Shown here: positions 26,201-46,019 of the stretch, in pieces
Numbering within the stretch: the first letter of the stretch is position 1
How the letters are laid out: the number at the start of each line of letters is the position of its first letter
Assembly: GCF_958450345.1 (NCBI RefSeq)
Contig: NC_088780.1
Location: 31,085,667-31,149,666 of the forward strand
Direction: 5' to 3'
Length of the DNA stretch: 64,000 bases
From: Calliphora vicina
Lineage: Eukaryota; Arthropoda; Insecta; Diptera; Calliphoridae
Program-made: the position numbers and the translations under genes
Notes under the pieces: generated by a model
Database searches by the model: none
What the model saw: only the letters and a program-made list of their open reading frames with translations
What the model was told of the DNA's origin: nothing

Positions 26201-26239
26201 GATAAGGCCGAGGAGGCAGGCTATGGCTTAACGGAATAA
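20210..26239 (+). CDS. spartin: Spartin (MIT and senescence-domain protein)
   Basis: Spartin acts on endosomes, lipid droplets and, in flies, at the neuromuscular junction; human SPG20/SPART loss causes Troyer syndrome (family knowledge). Coding exons are 20201-20785 (first ATG at 20210), 25044-25912 and 25981-26239. Acceptors are CCAG, CTAG and CTAG, donors GTGAGT and GTAAGT, and phases join exactly, giving 567 aa. Residues about 8-85 read as an MIT domain, with YERIKQAN and a helix rich in Glu and Lys (DKPLEAIAAYEESLRF). Residues about 335-555 form the senescence domain, with ARGLVKGAEKTGELM, VAKGVTNAAVGVTGWVAGKV and AGFVAADTFDTLGNAF. The 4258-base intron 20786-25043 holds antisense retrotransposon and transposase remnants. 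Exon 20201-20785 stays open upstream of ATG 20210 to its acceptor, so a further 5' coding exon is possible (see 19946-19972). The protein is slightly shorter than human spartin (666 aa). Confidence 0.93.
21100..21526. mobile_element. Element with GGGAATTCACACGG ends inside the spartin intron
   Basis: The ends GGGAATTCACACGGT (about 21100) and ACCGTGTGAATACCCC (about 21511-21526) are inverted. The interior includes a fragment with CCCGATTTCGACCCATTGT, the central phrase of the ATTCGGC repeat family. Confidence 0.4.
21545..21775 (-). pseudogene. DDE transposase C-terminal fragment (mariner/Tc-like)
   Basis: The minus strand reads FCDLTPLDYFLWGHFKEQ, then, after a frameshift, DGLNDKIRSCIEE. This is the DLTP-DYFLWG motif around the last catalytic Asp of the Tc1/mariner superfamily. 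Dead copy inside the spartin intron. Confidence 0.7.
23500..24290. repeat. Diverged AATTGAGAATTTTCATTTGA inverted repeat block
   Basis: Multiple degenerate units of TTGA-ATTGAGAATTTTCATTTGA lie at 23500-23855, and their complements (TTTCAAATGAAAA-TCTCATT) at 24125-24270. The block therefore forms a large inverted repeat around the MITE at 23863-24101. Confidence 0.6.
23863..24101. mobile_element. hAT-like MITE with intact 8-bp target duplication
   Basis: Perfect 25-bp terminal inverted repeats begin CAAGGCGTATTAACAAGGTG (23863) and end with the complement at 24101. Flanks are ATATCAAT at both 23855-23862 and 24102-24109, an exact 8-bp target-site duplication. The CAAGG terminus and 8-bp duplication are hallmarks of the hAT superfamily. 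The 239-bp body is non-coding. Confidence 0.8.
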
Positions 26240-26486
26240 TTAAGACTTTGTTAATATGAATTTAATGCAACCAAATCGAATGTTTTGTCTGGATATTATT
26301 AAATAATTACTTAAGTTGGAATTTGTTGTTATTATTTTTATTAAGTTGTTGCTTTTGCTTTAGAATTATCATTTACACATTCATTTAGTTTAATAATGTG
26401 TTGTATTAATTATAGTTTATTTATTGAAATAAGTTTTTTCTGTAGATTACATAATGTTCTCATATATTAACTATTCCATTTTGAAC

Positions 26487-26492
26487 AATAAA
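26487..26492 (+). terminator. poly(A) signal of spartin
   Basis: AATAAA lies about 250 bases after the spartin stop, followed by TTTTTAATG. It is the best-placed hexamer before the dispersed repeat that begins near 26590. Confidence 0.45.
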
Positions 26493-26584
26493 GTTTTTAA
26501 TGATTCGTATTTGTCTCGAAAAGTTTAATAAGTATTTTTAATGGTATGATTCAGTATTAAGTGCAAATGGTTTTGCAAAATGCG

Positions 26585-27190
26585 TAATATTATAGCCCTT
26601 CACCAAATTATACTTAAAATTTTTTTTTAAATATTTGAATTTTAATTTTTTTTTTCAAATCGTTTTTTTTAAGTTTTTTTAATTTTTAAAAAAAAGTTTT
26701 TTTAAATTTTTTTTTTAATTTTTAAAAAAAAAAAATTTGAAATAAGAATTTATGACAAAAAAATTTGTTTAAAAATCGGGTTAAAATTTTTTTCCCGATT
26801 TTGACCCATTGTCGGTCCAACTTTCTATTGCCTTATATACATCGTTGCAATGGTCTTTGAAATATCTATTATTAGATATCCATATTTTCTATATTAATGA
26901 CTTAGTAATCCAGATATAGGGCATAAATCTAGGTTGTCCCAGTTTTTTCCTTATATTTCAGCCATTTGTGGACCGATTTTGTCGAGCCTGAAGAATTCCC
27001 GATATATTGATGTATGATTCATGTATGTATGTATGTAAGTTATTTGGGGGCTACGGAAAGTTGATTTCAACATACAGACGGACATGACTATATCGAATTC
27101 GCTATCTATAACGATCCAGAATATATATACTTTGTGGGGTCGCAAATGAAAAATGTAGAAATTACAAACGGAATGACAAATTTATATTAA
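26585..27190 (+). repeat. ATTCGGC-family dispersed repeat
   Basis: The 5' hairpin is lost but CCCTTCACCAAATTATACTT, CCCGATTTTGACCCATTGTC, AAATAGCAAC-like context, CATACAGACGGACATG, ATATATATACTTTGTGGGGTCG and ACAAACGGAATGACAAA follow in the family order. Near full length. Confidence 0.75.
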
Positions 27191-27445
27191 CCTTTGCAAC
27201 TCATAGTGTTGCCACTAACCCGAGCATCAAAATATATAGCTAATCACCTAACCCGATCAACAAAAACAATCCTATCCTATCAATGTACATATTTAAACCA
27301 GAAATCAGTAACCCCAAAGAAAATAACCATCCTAGATGACCACTGAAAAATTGTAATTGATGTCGGATTCCAGCTCATCACTGTTATCACGATCATCTAT
27401 AAAAAGAAAAAAGATATCGCCAGCAAACAGAAAAAATCCAGAATA

Positions 27446-27880
27446 TGAGGGCGGTTCAATAAGTCACAGGTTTTTGGATAAACAATTATTATATTTTTGA
27501 ACATTGTCTCCTGTAAGCTCTATACACTTTGTCCAACATTTCTTAAATTGTTGTATACCTTTCAAAAATTATGATTTGTCGAGGTCATCAAAGTAGGTAA
27601 TTGTTTGTGAGATGATCCACATACCGCGAGTATCCAAAAAACGGTTGCCATGACTTTATTGGCTGACAAACCCACCTTTGACTTCTTTGGCGCCGATTCA
27701 CCCCGTAAAACCCACTGTTTTGTCTATGGTGTGTTGTGGTGGATCCACGTTTTGTCCACAGTCAGGAAACGACGTCAAAACTCGACCAAACACTCCGGCG
27801 AAGTTGTCACACGATTGCGTTTATGGAACGCAACTGAAGTTCGGTTGCCATCCGTAATCGACACATAAGGTTCTACCGGT
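27446..27880 (-). pseudogene. mariner transposase fragment (irritans-like)
   Basis: The minus strand reads LTVDKTWIHHNTP, KQWVLRGESAPKKSKVGLSA and NKVMATVFWI, then W-KCIEL near the C-terminus. The 27446 end carries GAGGGCGGTTCAATAAGTC, the terminal repeat shape also seen at 37985-38006. The first catalytic aspartate region DETW reads DKTW. Truncated at the other side. Confidence 0.75.
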
Positions 27881-27884
27881 CAGG

Positions 27885-28320
27885 GAACAGTTCCTTCTGA
27901 AATGTCACCGGAGGAGTTATCCAGATTTCAACATCACACAGTTCTAGTCTCCCCAGAGGCCTTTCTGACAGAACCTTAAAAAATACGTGGAGAGCATACA
28001 GAGGTATGTGCAGGATCCATTTGATCAATTCCGCGTCATACTTGGAGGTCGCCCAGCACCGATAACAGACGCCAAGAAGATTCTGCCGCGTAAAACAAGA
28101 GTCGTTCTGGCACAACTAAGATCAGGATGGAGTAAAAGGCTTAAAGCCTTCTGATCCGGCATAGACCGTCCTCAAATTATGCCCAGCATGTGGTCAGGGT
28201 GTCCCCATGACACCCTCCACATTTTCAACTGTCCAGCCAACTACCTACTTCACTACATCCAGTGGAAGTAGCACAATTTCTTGGATTTGATATTGAGAAC
28301 CCCCAGATTAAATATTGTAA
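27885..28320 (+). pseudogene. Jockey retrotransposon pol C-terminus
   Basis: The translation reads LPRKTRVVLAQLRSGWSKRL, then GCPHDTLHIFNCPAN and PVEVAQFLGFDIE-like, the characteristic end of Jockey-clade ORF2. A few frameshifts and stops are present. A possible Jockey ORF1 start (DSSSSLLSRSSIKRKK) lies at 27385-27445, on the other side of the mariner piece. Confidence 0.75.
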
Positions 28321-28324
28321 AATT

Positions 28325-29060
28325 ATTCACTCTGCTACAACAACAAACTGATGCCTCCGCTCAATTTTCCAATCATAACTGGGTAACCAAAAGAATTGAA
28401 TGGCTTAATTAAATCAAATAAAATCATCGACAACATGTTCCACAAGAAGTAGCGAAGAAAGCGTTTCAAATCTCCTAATTCCAGACTTCGGAATAGGAAC
28501 TACTAAAAGATCACGTGCAAAACCAAAAAAAAAAACGGTAAATCCTAAGAAAGTGAATGGGTCAGAGCTCACAGACTTAAAATTGCCTTACACAGAGCCA
28601 GCCAGAACTTAAAAAATCCATACGAATTTTTAGACCTATTCCGATACCCACAATAAACTCTTAAATTCTCGTTAGAAAAAGACATATGAAAAGCGCAATA
28701 GACAAGATCACTCAGAGAAGTAGCCAGCATTACACATACGTCTAGATTTTATAAAATTATCAACCTCAAAAATAAAAATCAATAAAAAGTACCAATTTTC
28801 TACACTTGAATCCCAGTCATGTTTGAAATTCCAAAGTAATTTCCTGATTCTAGGTTTAATATTTTAGAAAATTCAAAAAATACCATTTTAAGAACTAAAA
28901 AGTACTCCTTAGTTTGGTTTAGTTCTCATTTTTTGGTATCATAATACCATTGAGCTCCCTATTCATGATTATTTCTTTACTGAAAAGCATATTAGCCAAC
29001 TTTAACCTTTTGAACACCCGTCAAGTTTGAATTTTAAATTTGTATAGGATTTCATATATT
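28325..29060. other. Decayed sequence, possible ORF1 debris
   Basis: A frame near 28450-28610 (SVSNLLIPDFGIGTTKRSR, Lys/Arg-rich after) might be retrotransposon ORF1, but this is weak. Otherwise nothing was recognised. Confidence 0.25.
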
Positions 29061-30440
29061 ACACCGTCCGACAAATAGAGAAAAAATTCGTTAGACACGA
29101 ACCGGATGATATACGTCTGAAACTATAAATTTAATGGAGAAAAACTGTGTTTTCAGTTTTTCATTTCGTAATCCTGTGTCCTTTTTTAAGGACTTCAAAG
29201 TTTCAAAGAAGTACATTTTTCATAAAATATTTAAAAAAAATACTCCTGCTATTCCAACAATGACTCAGGATCACTTTCTGAGTCGACTATGCGATGTCCG
29301 TCCGTCTGTCCATCCATCCATGTAAACCTTGTAATCAAACTACAGGTCGCAGGTTTAAAGGTAATTCGACAAAATTTGGCACAAACCTTTATATTGCCCC
29401 AAGGACAAAGGCTATTGAATTTGGTTAGAATCAGCCCATTATTTATCCTAGCCCCCATACAATTGGGCTATTTGAAAATAGTTAAGCTCTCATAAATATC
29501 TTAATTATAAACATATTCAAACCAAATTCAGCACAATTAAGTTTTAAGTAAGCCGAACTCTCAAGACCAAATATCGTGACGGTCGGTCAACAATATTCAA
29601 TAGCTCCCATATAAGCAACATTCTCGAAAATGTCATTAATATACATAAATCTCTGAAATATGTCAGTATCCAAACAAAATTCAACACAAATATGTTTCAT
29701 ATATTCGCAATTCATCCCACCAAATTTTGTGACGATTGGTCCATAATTAGTCATAGCTCCCATATAAGCCCCACTACCGAAAATGTGTGTATTCAAATAA
29801 GATTCAACGCAAATAAGTTTCATATCAAAAGAAAACTCTTTATAATCATACACCCGGTGTAGGGTATCATAAGGTCAGACTTGCCCCACTATACCATTTT
29901 ACTTGTTTATTAAAAAGTCTTCTTCGTTGCTTTTCACAACGGATTTTGTTATATTTTTTTCGAATGAAATATTAAAATAAAACATAAAAAATCAAATAAT
30001 TCAAATTTAAAATATTTTTAACACTTAAGTAGTTAAGATAGAAGGATGAAATTTTGGCATGTGGTATTCAATATTTGGATCTTTAACTCAAAATGTTTAA
30101 AAAAAATTATTGGAAATCTAAAAGGATATTCAAGGATAAAAATTTGAAAGGACATTTTTGACATCTTTTGATCCTTACAGGATAAAATAAAAATAATACG
30201 AAATATTTTACAATTCGTCTTGATCATTTGGCACGAAATTTGACATAGTAGGATGATCAGAAGTATTTTAAAACATTTTTTTAAAAATGTACTCCTCTGA
30301 AAATTTGAAGTACTTTTAAAAGGAAACAGGATCACGAAATGAAAAACTGAAAACGCACTTTTTCTCCATTTAATTTATTGTTTCAGACGTACATACTATA
30401 TCATCCGGTTCATGTCTAATATTGAGTGTCGTACGGTGTT
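29061..30440. mobile_element. Element with ~165-bp terminal inverted repeats
   Basis: Left arm 29061-29225 (ACACCGTCCGACA..., CGAACCGGATGATAT, TTTTCAGTTTTTCATTTCGT) returns inverted at about 30275-30440, diverged by small indels. The interior contains another dispersed repeat (29285-29900). No transposase was seen. Confidence 0.65.
29285..29900. repeat. Dispersed repeat with internal ~110-bp periodicity
   Basis: It starts with GTCCGTCCGTCTGTCCATCC, then repeats variants of AGCTCCCATATAAGC, CGAAAATGT and GTGACGATTGGTCCATAA at roughly 110-140 base intervals. The whole stretch is nested in the 29061-30440 element. Confidence 0.55.
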
Positions 30441-30444
30441 ATCA

Positions 30445-32325
30445 ACTGATTTTGTTTCTATCAGGCCTGTCACACATTTTGTTCGGAATGGTTTCAATTC
30501 CCTAGTTCTTATTCCGATGGATTTCGTTTTAGGTTCTTCAGATTCCGTGTAATTTATTAATGCCAAAATAATTCTAAACAATTCTGTATTTCTGATTTTA
30601 ATTTGACAGCGTTTTTCATATTAAAACAAATGTGAAGGATTTGATACAGAAAATTTTAGAAAACCAAATAATTACAATCAAATATCAATTCCACTTTGAA
30701 AACTGAAAGTGAAATTCATTCCGAAAGAAATTTTCGTTTTACTTTTTCTGAAGAAGCAAAATACGGAATTAATTTCACTTTCGATCGGAATGAAATTCTG
30801 TGACAGGTCTGTATAACACTTAATAAATATCACAAAACCGAAAAAAAAACGAAACCGAAACCGATAACTTGCTAAAGGCCACATAAAAAGTGAGATGAAA
30901 CATGCTCTAAATCTATGTTAATTATAATATTTTAGATATTGGCCGCATATTTATTTTTGGCTAATATTAGGTAGGTTTGTTTTGAAAAAATAAATTCGGT
31001 CAGACTCTAAAAATTTAATTATTATAAAAAAGACTTACCGCTCAAATAACAGCTTCTTCTTAATAAATCTATTAACAAGTGTCTTGAATATGAGATATGA
31101 TATGTTGTTTGAATTAGTTAAATTATTAGTAATGTAATGCAGAATGATGAGCTGAAATTGTTTAATAAAATTTCAAAAATATATATAAATAAATACAATT
31201 AACAAATAATAAGCATATTACCTCTATGAAATTGAATTTCAAACTTTATTGAAGACAAAAATTAATTAATTTGTAAAGATTATAATAAATAATAACTGCA
31301 AAGAAAACAAAAAATGCAATAAATATAATTAGTTGGTTCAATGTTTATAATAATTGTATACATATGTATGTATGTATATATTTCAATTTAATATTATTAT
31401 TATTATATGTATTAATGTAATAATTTGTTAATATGATATATTGTTTTCTGTTTCATTTTAATTTAATAAACCATTCATTCATTCACTCAAAAACATTAGA
31501 GTTGTTTCATTTCATTTCCTGTCTTCTTACGTTTGAGTAGAGTATTAACTACATAATTTAAGAATTATTTTTAAATAAACTTATGCTGTTAAATATTAGT
31601 AAAGAAGAAAAACAAATTTATTGATTCTTAAATAAACGCCTTTTTAATGCTTAAAGCTAAAGAAATATTCAGAAAAAAAATCAATATTTTTTTATATAAT
31701 AAATATAAGTTAATACATACAAATAATAAAAAAAAACGTAATATATTTGGAAGAACTTTTATAAAAATATAAATATAAATTTTATACAATAAACTAATTT
31801 ATATTATGTATATGTAAATTTAGTCTTACCACTAACAACTTAAACTTTAAGGGGAGCAATTAATTTTGAATTTAGCTTGAATTATATTTAACAAAAGTTA
31901 ATTAGAATATATCCCCTTTCAAAATAAGTCCATTTAAATTAATAATAAATACATTTAATAGATAATTATTAATCATATAAAGAGAGACTAAAAACCTAAT
32001 TAATAATATACATATGGCACAGACTATTTTTTATATATTTAAAAAAAAAATATAGAAATTTCATAATAATTAAACACAAAATAAAATAATAAAGAAAAAC
32101 AAAAATGCAAAATACACTAAATAACAAAATAAAAAAATCATAATATAATTCATAATAAAGAGAAATATAATAAAATAACAAACAAAAAAAAAATAAAATA
32201 AATAACACAAAAAGAAAATAATTTCCACTTAAAGAAAACCCAAATATTTGTTACATTTATCCAAAAAATGATTATTAAGAAATTATTTAAAGATTTGTTT
32301 GTAAATCTAAAAAAATGTTGGCTAT
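30445..32325. other. Very AT-rich intergenic sequence
   Basis: The sequence 31000-32300 is extremely AT-rich with chance frames (e.g. 31996-32341 minus). No gene was recognised. Part may be the distal 3' flank of the RNF111-type gene. Confidence 0.3.
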
Positions 32326-32329
32326 TCAT

Positions 32330-33490
32330 CCCAATAAGCATTTTTACTGAAATTCAAGTTGAAAGCAAGTGTAATTCAAGCCTTGAATTATAGTCAAACA
32401 ATTGAATTACAGTTGTATTACACTTTATTTCAATAGCATTCTCCAATACCAAGGAAACATAAATTCAAGCCCTACAACTGTAATTCAATTGCTTGACTAT
32501 AATTCAAGGCTTGAAATACACTTGCCTTAAACTTGAGTTCCAGTAAAAAAGCTTATTGAGCCGATTAATGAATTCATTCCCAATACGCATTTTTACTGGA
32601 ATTCAAGTTGAAAGCAAGTGTAATCGAGCTTTGTTGGAATATGAATTGAATGCAAATTATGTTTTAAACTTCAAAAATATTTGAAAAAAATTAAATATTT
32701 TTCATGCAAAAAACATATGGCTTGAATTTATGTTTCCTTTTTACTGGAGAATGCTATTGAAATAAAGTGTAATACAACTGTAATTAAATTGCTTGACTAT
32801 AATTCAAGGCTTGAATTACACTTGCTTTCAACTTGAATTCCAGTAAAAATGCTTATTGGGTCGGTTAATGAATTCATTTCCAAATACGCATTTTTACTGG
32901 AATTCATGTTGAAAGCAAGTGTAATTAGAGCCTTGAATTATAGTCAAGCAATTGAATTACAGTTGTATTACACTTCATTTCAATAGCATTCTCCAGTAAA
33001 CAGGAAACATAAATTTTTGTTTTAAAAATATTTAATTTTTTCAAATATTTTTCAAGTTTAAAACATAATTACATTTGTATTCAAGTCAAGTTCCAACAAA
33101 ATGTTCAAGTGCTTGAATGTTTGGGGATTTGATGCTTATTGGGAAAGGTTCGAAACAATTAATTTTTGATTACATGTTCGTAATCAAATTAAATGTTATC
33201 TCTTAACCATTCTGTTCATGAATTCATTATGAGTTAATTCATAGGCTTAATTCTTTTCCAATAAACATTTTTACTATAATTTAAGTTAGTGTAATTCAAG
33301 CCTTAAATTATAGTCAATTAATTGAATTACAGTTGTATTACACTTTATTTCAATAGCATTCTCCAGTAAAAAGGAAACATAAATTCAAGCCATATGTTTT
33401 TTTGCTTGAAAAATATTTAATTTTAAAACATAATTACATTAACATTCAAGTCAAATTCAAACAAAATGTTCAAGTGCTTGAATTTTTCTA
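32330..33490. mobile_element. Array of four foldback (CCCAATAAGC) elements
   Basis: Copies at about 32330-32560, 32578-32869, 32880-33145 and 33259-33490. They share CCAATA(A/C)GCATTTTTACT, AAGTTGAAAGCAAGTGTAAT, TATAGTCAAGCAATTGAATT and CACTTTATTTCAATAGCATT, with complementary ends. The first three are spaced about 250-300 bases apart and separated by GGTTAATGAATTCATTCC-like spacers. Non-coding. Confidence 0.7.
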
Positions 33491-33536
33491 ATTTTCAATT
33501 CATTCCTTTCAGAATTCATTCTTTATAGAATTATAA

Positions 33537-33668
33537 TCTGTTTCTCAATATCAAATGAAAGACTTCGTTCGCATTCTAAGCGAATTTTGGTTTCCCTAAC
33601 TTCACGAATAAATTTTCTTTTGCTTAGAATGCGAACGAAATCTTTCATTCGATATTGTGAAACAGGCT
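33537..33668. mobile_element. Palindromic MITE
   Basis: The arms CTGTTTCTCAATATCAAATG and onward through TTCGTTCGCATTCTAAGC return inverted at 33620-33668, around a loop of about 45 bases. Confidence 0.65.
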
Positions 33669-33669
33669 A

Positions 33670-34127
33670 TTAATTCCTTAATGAATCATTAAAATCGATT
33701 TTAATTCAAATAAATTACAAAATAGCATTAAAAATCTATTGAATGCTGCAATAATTCTTCAATTCAAATCTATTACAAACAGACAATTAATTTTTTATAT
33801 GATTAAAAACAAAGACAAAACTGCATAAAGAAAAAATATTTTAATTCAAAAATGTATTAGATTTGAATAAACAAAAATATAATCATTCAAAGGTTAAATG
33901 AATTCTGTTATGAAGGAATTCGATTTAAATAAAATCCTTTGAATGAAGCTAAAGAATTAGATGTTGGGAAAGGATATATGGAATGAAGTCGAATTAAGAT
34001 TTTAGTGAATTAAGCTCAAATTGAATTAATTTAACAAAAGATTTGTGTTAAAAAAAAACATTTGAGTTTTCTTTAAATTAAAAATCAATATTAAATCAAA
34101 ATTTTAAACAGAAAATAAAGAAATGTG
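33670..34127. other. AT-rich sequence, nothing recognised
   Basis: GAATT/AATTC-rich sequence without motif or gene. Confidence 0.25.
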
Positions 34128-34322
34128 TATTCTACATAGATAAATACACATAGATAGGAAACTCTACTATCAAAGACCTAACTTAGTTCTAAAAAATCTA
34201 AGTGATAAGAATTTATTATTAAAAAAAAACTAAGTGAAAACAAAAACAACACTCGTATGTGTGATTATTTTGAGTTTTTTCCAAGTTTCCTCTCCATGTG
34301 TAATTGTCTATGGTTTCCTATT
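34128..34322. mobile_element. MITE with CATAGATA ends
   Basis: The start CATAGATAAATACACATAGA and TAGGAAACTC are mirrored by AGTTTCCTCTCCATGTGTAA and TGTCTATGG at the other end. A second copy lies at 49613-49757 and a decayed one near 57795-57870. This copy lies in or near the RNF111-type 3' UTR. Confidence 0.55.
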
Positions 34323-34628
34323 TATTTTACTTTATAAGTATAAGATGAATTTCTAGCATAAAATTGTAATATATGAACGATTTGTTTTTTCTTAATTTGT
34401 TTTCTTTCTTCATTTAATTTAATTTATATAAATATATTATTGTATGTATAAACACTTATTAATATTTACTAATTATTATGCATTATGCTTATAACTTTGT
34501 TTACTTTCTGTTAAATAGAAATATAATTTTTGTTTTGTTTTTTTGTTTGTTAAGGAACACTAATATGTTGTTATGTTTAATTTGAATTATTTTTTTTCTT
34601 TTTTTTTTGTATTAGACACAAACCCTGT

Positions 34629-42748
<8,120 letters not shown>

Positions 42749-42990
42749 TATTTATGTTGCGAATTTTTTATCTATTCTGTAATTGAGTGTCAAGAAATTG
42801 TTATTATTTATTAAGGTATCAATTGTTCTAATTGGAAAAGGTTGAGAATGGTATTTATAAGTTTGTCGTTCTATTTGTTACTTTTACAATATTAATTTCG
42901 TGTATCATTTAAAACTGAGGGATTTACAATACATGGCGTATCTTTTGATATGCCATTTTGAAGGGTACATATCTGTTATTTATTCTCCCT
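42749..42990 (-). other. Upstream flank of the RNF111-type gene
   Basis: These are the first ~240 bases upstream of the RNF111-type start codon. The minus-strand start context is AAATAATGGAA. The stretch probably belongs to the 5' UTR or to a 5' intron. No TATA box or convincing splice site was recognised. Confidence 0.25.
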
Positions 42991-43190
42991 TAATTATTGA
43001 ACGTTATAGTGTAAACAACAGACCATCACAGGGAACCTGTACCGAACGCAATAGAATATGAGGCCAGACATGAATCCTTAATATTTCATCATGATAACGC
43101 TAAGCCATACTCTTCATCTCAGAACAGAGTATCCAAACAATGGCCAATACTTCGAATAAATTTATATTGTACAAATATAGCATTCTAACC
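42990..43190 (+). pseudogene. mariner 3' fragment
   Basis: The reading gives QTITGNLYRTQ, MRPDMN and later N-NNGQYFE near 43140-43170, the C-terminal third of a mauritiana-type transposase. It matches 58735-59080. Confidence 0.65.
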
Positions 43191-43299
43191 TGATTAAATT
43201 TGTTTGCCTTTCGAAAATTGCTTGCGGTTTTTAAATATAAAATAATAATATACTAAAGTACATATAGTGATAACATTTAATATAAAGATAATTATATTA

Positions 43300-43865
43300 T
43301 ATTATATTCGGCTGTGCCGAATATTATATAGCCTTCACCAAATAAAAATTTAAAAAAAAAATGTTCAAAATTTTTTAATTTAATAGCGAAACAATTTTTT
43401 TTAAATTTCATTTTTAATTTTTTTTACCCAATTTTTTTTTAATTTCTAAAAAAAATAAATGTTTAAACAAAAATTTTTTTTCGTTGAAAAAAATTCGGAT
43501 TAACAAATATTTTGACACATTGTATGTCCGACTTACTTTGGCCTTATAAACATCATTACAAAGGTCTTTGAAATATCTTTTATTGGATATCCGTATTGTC
43601 AATATTAAAGATATAGATAAAAAAATAGGTAAAAAATCGAGGTTGAACTGGTTTTATCCTTATATCTCAGCCGTTTGTGGTCCGAGTGTCTCGATTTTAA
43701 ATAGCAACCGAGTCGGATTATTTTAGGGATACGAAAAGAAAATTTTAACATACAGACGGACATGACTACAACGACTCCGCTATGTACACTGATCCAGAAT
43801 ATATATACTTTGTGGGGTCGCAAAAGAAAAATGTAGAAATTACAAACGGAATGACAAACTTATGG
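43300..43865 (+). repeat. ATTCGGC-family dispersed repeat
   Basis: It begins with ATATTCGGCTGTGCCGAATA and TATAGCCTTCACCAAAT, contains ATAGCAACCGAGTCGGA and CATACAGACGGACATG, and ends ACAAACGGAATGACAAACTT. Confidence 0.75.
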
Positions 43866-44284
43866 GGGATTTCATGTCAAGTGAACCGAATTTTAAAATC
43901 GGTGTCTTCCGATCGGGATGATGGACCAAGGTTAGTTCTATTGGATAGTAATTCAGACACACTTTTTCAACAAGATCGGTCGAAAACTCTCTGAGTTAGA
44001 GGGGGGTCAAAATTTGAGATTTTGGCAAAGCAGGTGTTTTTTTCTCCTCCATATAACTTATTACCTATTGTTCTTAGCAAAATGTGTCCCAAATAGTTTA
44101 GATAGCTGTTTATATCTTCAAACTTTCGAAAAAAAATTTAAAAAAATTTTTTTTTTAATTTTTTTTCGAAATCAATAACTTTTTTGAACTTTTTTTAATA
44201 ATGGGATCTTTTTTCCTCTCAAAAGAAAGATTAGATATTTTCCTTAAATACCTATTTGGTCGCTTAGTGGGATGCGAGCCGTCT

Positions 44285-44420
44285 TAAAAATGTTCTTCCA
44301 TCACTGCCTCTTAATTGTATTTGGATTCATCCGAAAAGAGAACATTATTCCATTTCTGTCTTAATCAATTTAAATATTCTTTGCCAAATTGTAGACGAGG
44401 AATACGGTTTGTTTTTTAAA
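44285..44420 (-). pseudogene. Tc1 transposase fragment
   Basis: The sequence ATCACTGCCTCTTAATTGTA and TTGGATTCATCCGAAAAGAG is shared with 6495-6530. The minus strand encodes SFRMNPNTIK, a decayed FSDESKF-type Tc1 motif. Confidence 0.5.
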
Positions 44421-44424
44421 TAAA

Positions 44425-46015
44425 ATGTTTTTCGCTATTCAATAGCAACCAAAACCAGTTTAATTTTAACTTCGGTGACTTAAAATTTTTGTAAATCTTG
44501 ATTATTTATAAAAATAACAAAATGAAATTATTAAAATAACGGTAACAAATTATTTTTCATCGTTTCCTTACATATTCATTTTGTTTTAGTATCTTTCTTG
44601 CAGAAGCTTAAAAGTTTCCATTGTTTTGCCAATATTAAGAAGTATATCCGTTTTCTTTTGTATTTTTTTAACCTAAATACTTAAAAACACTAAAAAAATA
44701 TCTAGCAACAAATAACAATTTTTTTATATGGAAAATAGAAAAATAAAATGACTCCAAAGAAATTCCACTAAAAAGCTAATGTAATTCCATTTATTTACGT
44801 ACGAATACATGAGAAATCCCTATGATCCTAAATATTTTCTATCGATATTTTTTATAAAACTTGAAAAAAGCTTTTAAATAAAAAAATCACTTAAAATCGG
44901 CGAATTGCAATGAACAAAGATTTCTAACATTTACAGTTCTGCAAAAGTACAAACAAATAAATGTAAACAAAACAAAATCAAACAAAAACAAAGTACATAC
45001 ATATGAATATAAGAAATTATGTACTAAAAATAGTAAACAAAGTGTAGCAAAAACAAAAATATCAAATGAAGGAGAAGAAAAAGCTAAACAATGAAAATAA
45101 TAAAGAAACAAACAAGAAAAATACTCAACAAACGAACACAAGAGTTGATAATTTACAAAATAATAATAAAAGATAATTTCGTAAAAAAATTCACACAGAC
45201 TACTGGCTGACTCACGAACTGCGGTGTAAAATGAAAAGGAAATTATTAATACTTTGAGCATTTAATACAAAGTACTAAATGCAAACTACATAATTATTAA
45301 CGTAGTATGATGGAACTAAAAAATAACTTACCTTATAAGACTTTTAACGTTTCCAATAGGTAATATAAAAAGTTGTAATTAAAAAAAAATTTAAATAAGT
45401 AATAAAACACTAACGGTAATAAGAACCACTGAAAAGTGGAATGGATTAACACAAGACTAAAAATATCTTCACAATACAAAAAAAAATAACGCAGACAGTA
45501 TAAAATGTTTTTTCTACCGATTTTTGCTTATTTTCAATATTTTTTTCTTACATTATTTTATATTTATTAATGTAGTTTAAGTTAAGCCCTATGATTGATT
45601 GCTCTTTGCTGGCAAAATCACTATTTTTCTTTATTCTTCACAAATTTTCTTAATATTTTTTTTTATTTTTCATTCAAACATAAAAAATCACTGCACCAAC
45701 AACACACACACTTGTCTACCATTTTATTGGTACTAAATCTTTAATATGTTTTTTCCTTAGATAATTACCAGCATTACTTTTACTTGCATATTTCTTTAAT
45801 AAATTCATTTTAGTTTATTAATAGTAATTCACTTAATTATTAGTTATTTTAATTATTTATTTTTCGTTTGTTTAGCAGAAATTATGCTGAAAAAAGCAAA
45901 ATATTTTTCTTTTTATCAATCAGCAGCTACAAAAATTCTTATTAGAACTGATGACTGAAAAATAATTTTCATGACACTTCCTAACAGAGTTACCGGTTAC
46001 TTGAAAAAATTTGAT
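44425..46015. other. AT-rich sequence upstream of RNF111-type gene
   Basis: No coding signal was supported. The sequence may contain 5' UTR exons and the promoter of the minus-strand RNF111-type gene. A lone TATCGATA occurs at 44840-44847. Confidence 0.3.
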
Positions 46016-46019
46016 TGTA

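Noticed and set aside
31996..32341. Phe/Leu-rich minus frames suggesting membrane proteins
   Set aside because: Composition is what extreme AT richness gives by chance; no family pattern or splice context.
44887..45261. 124-codon minus frame
   Set aside because: Phe/Tyr/Leu/Cys bias from A-rich opposite strand; no motif.
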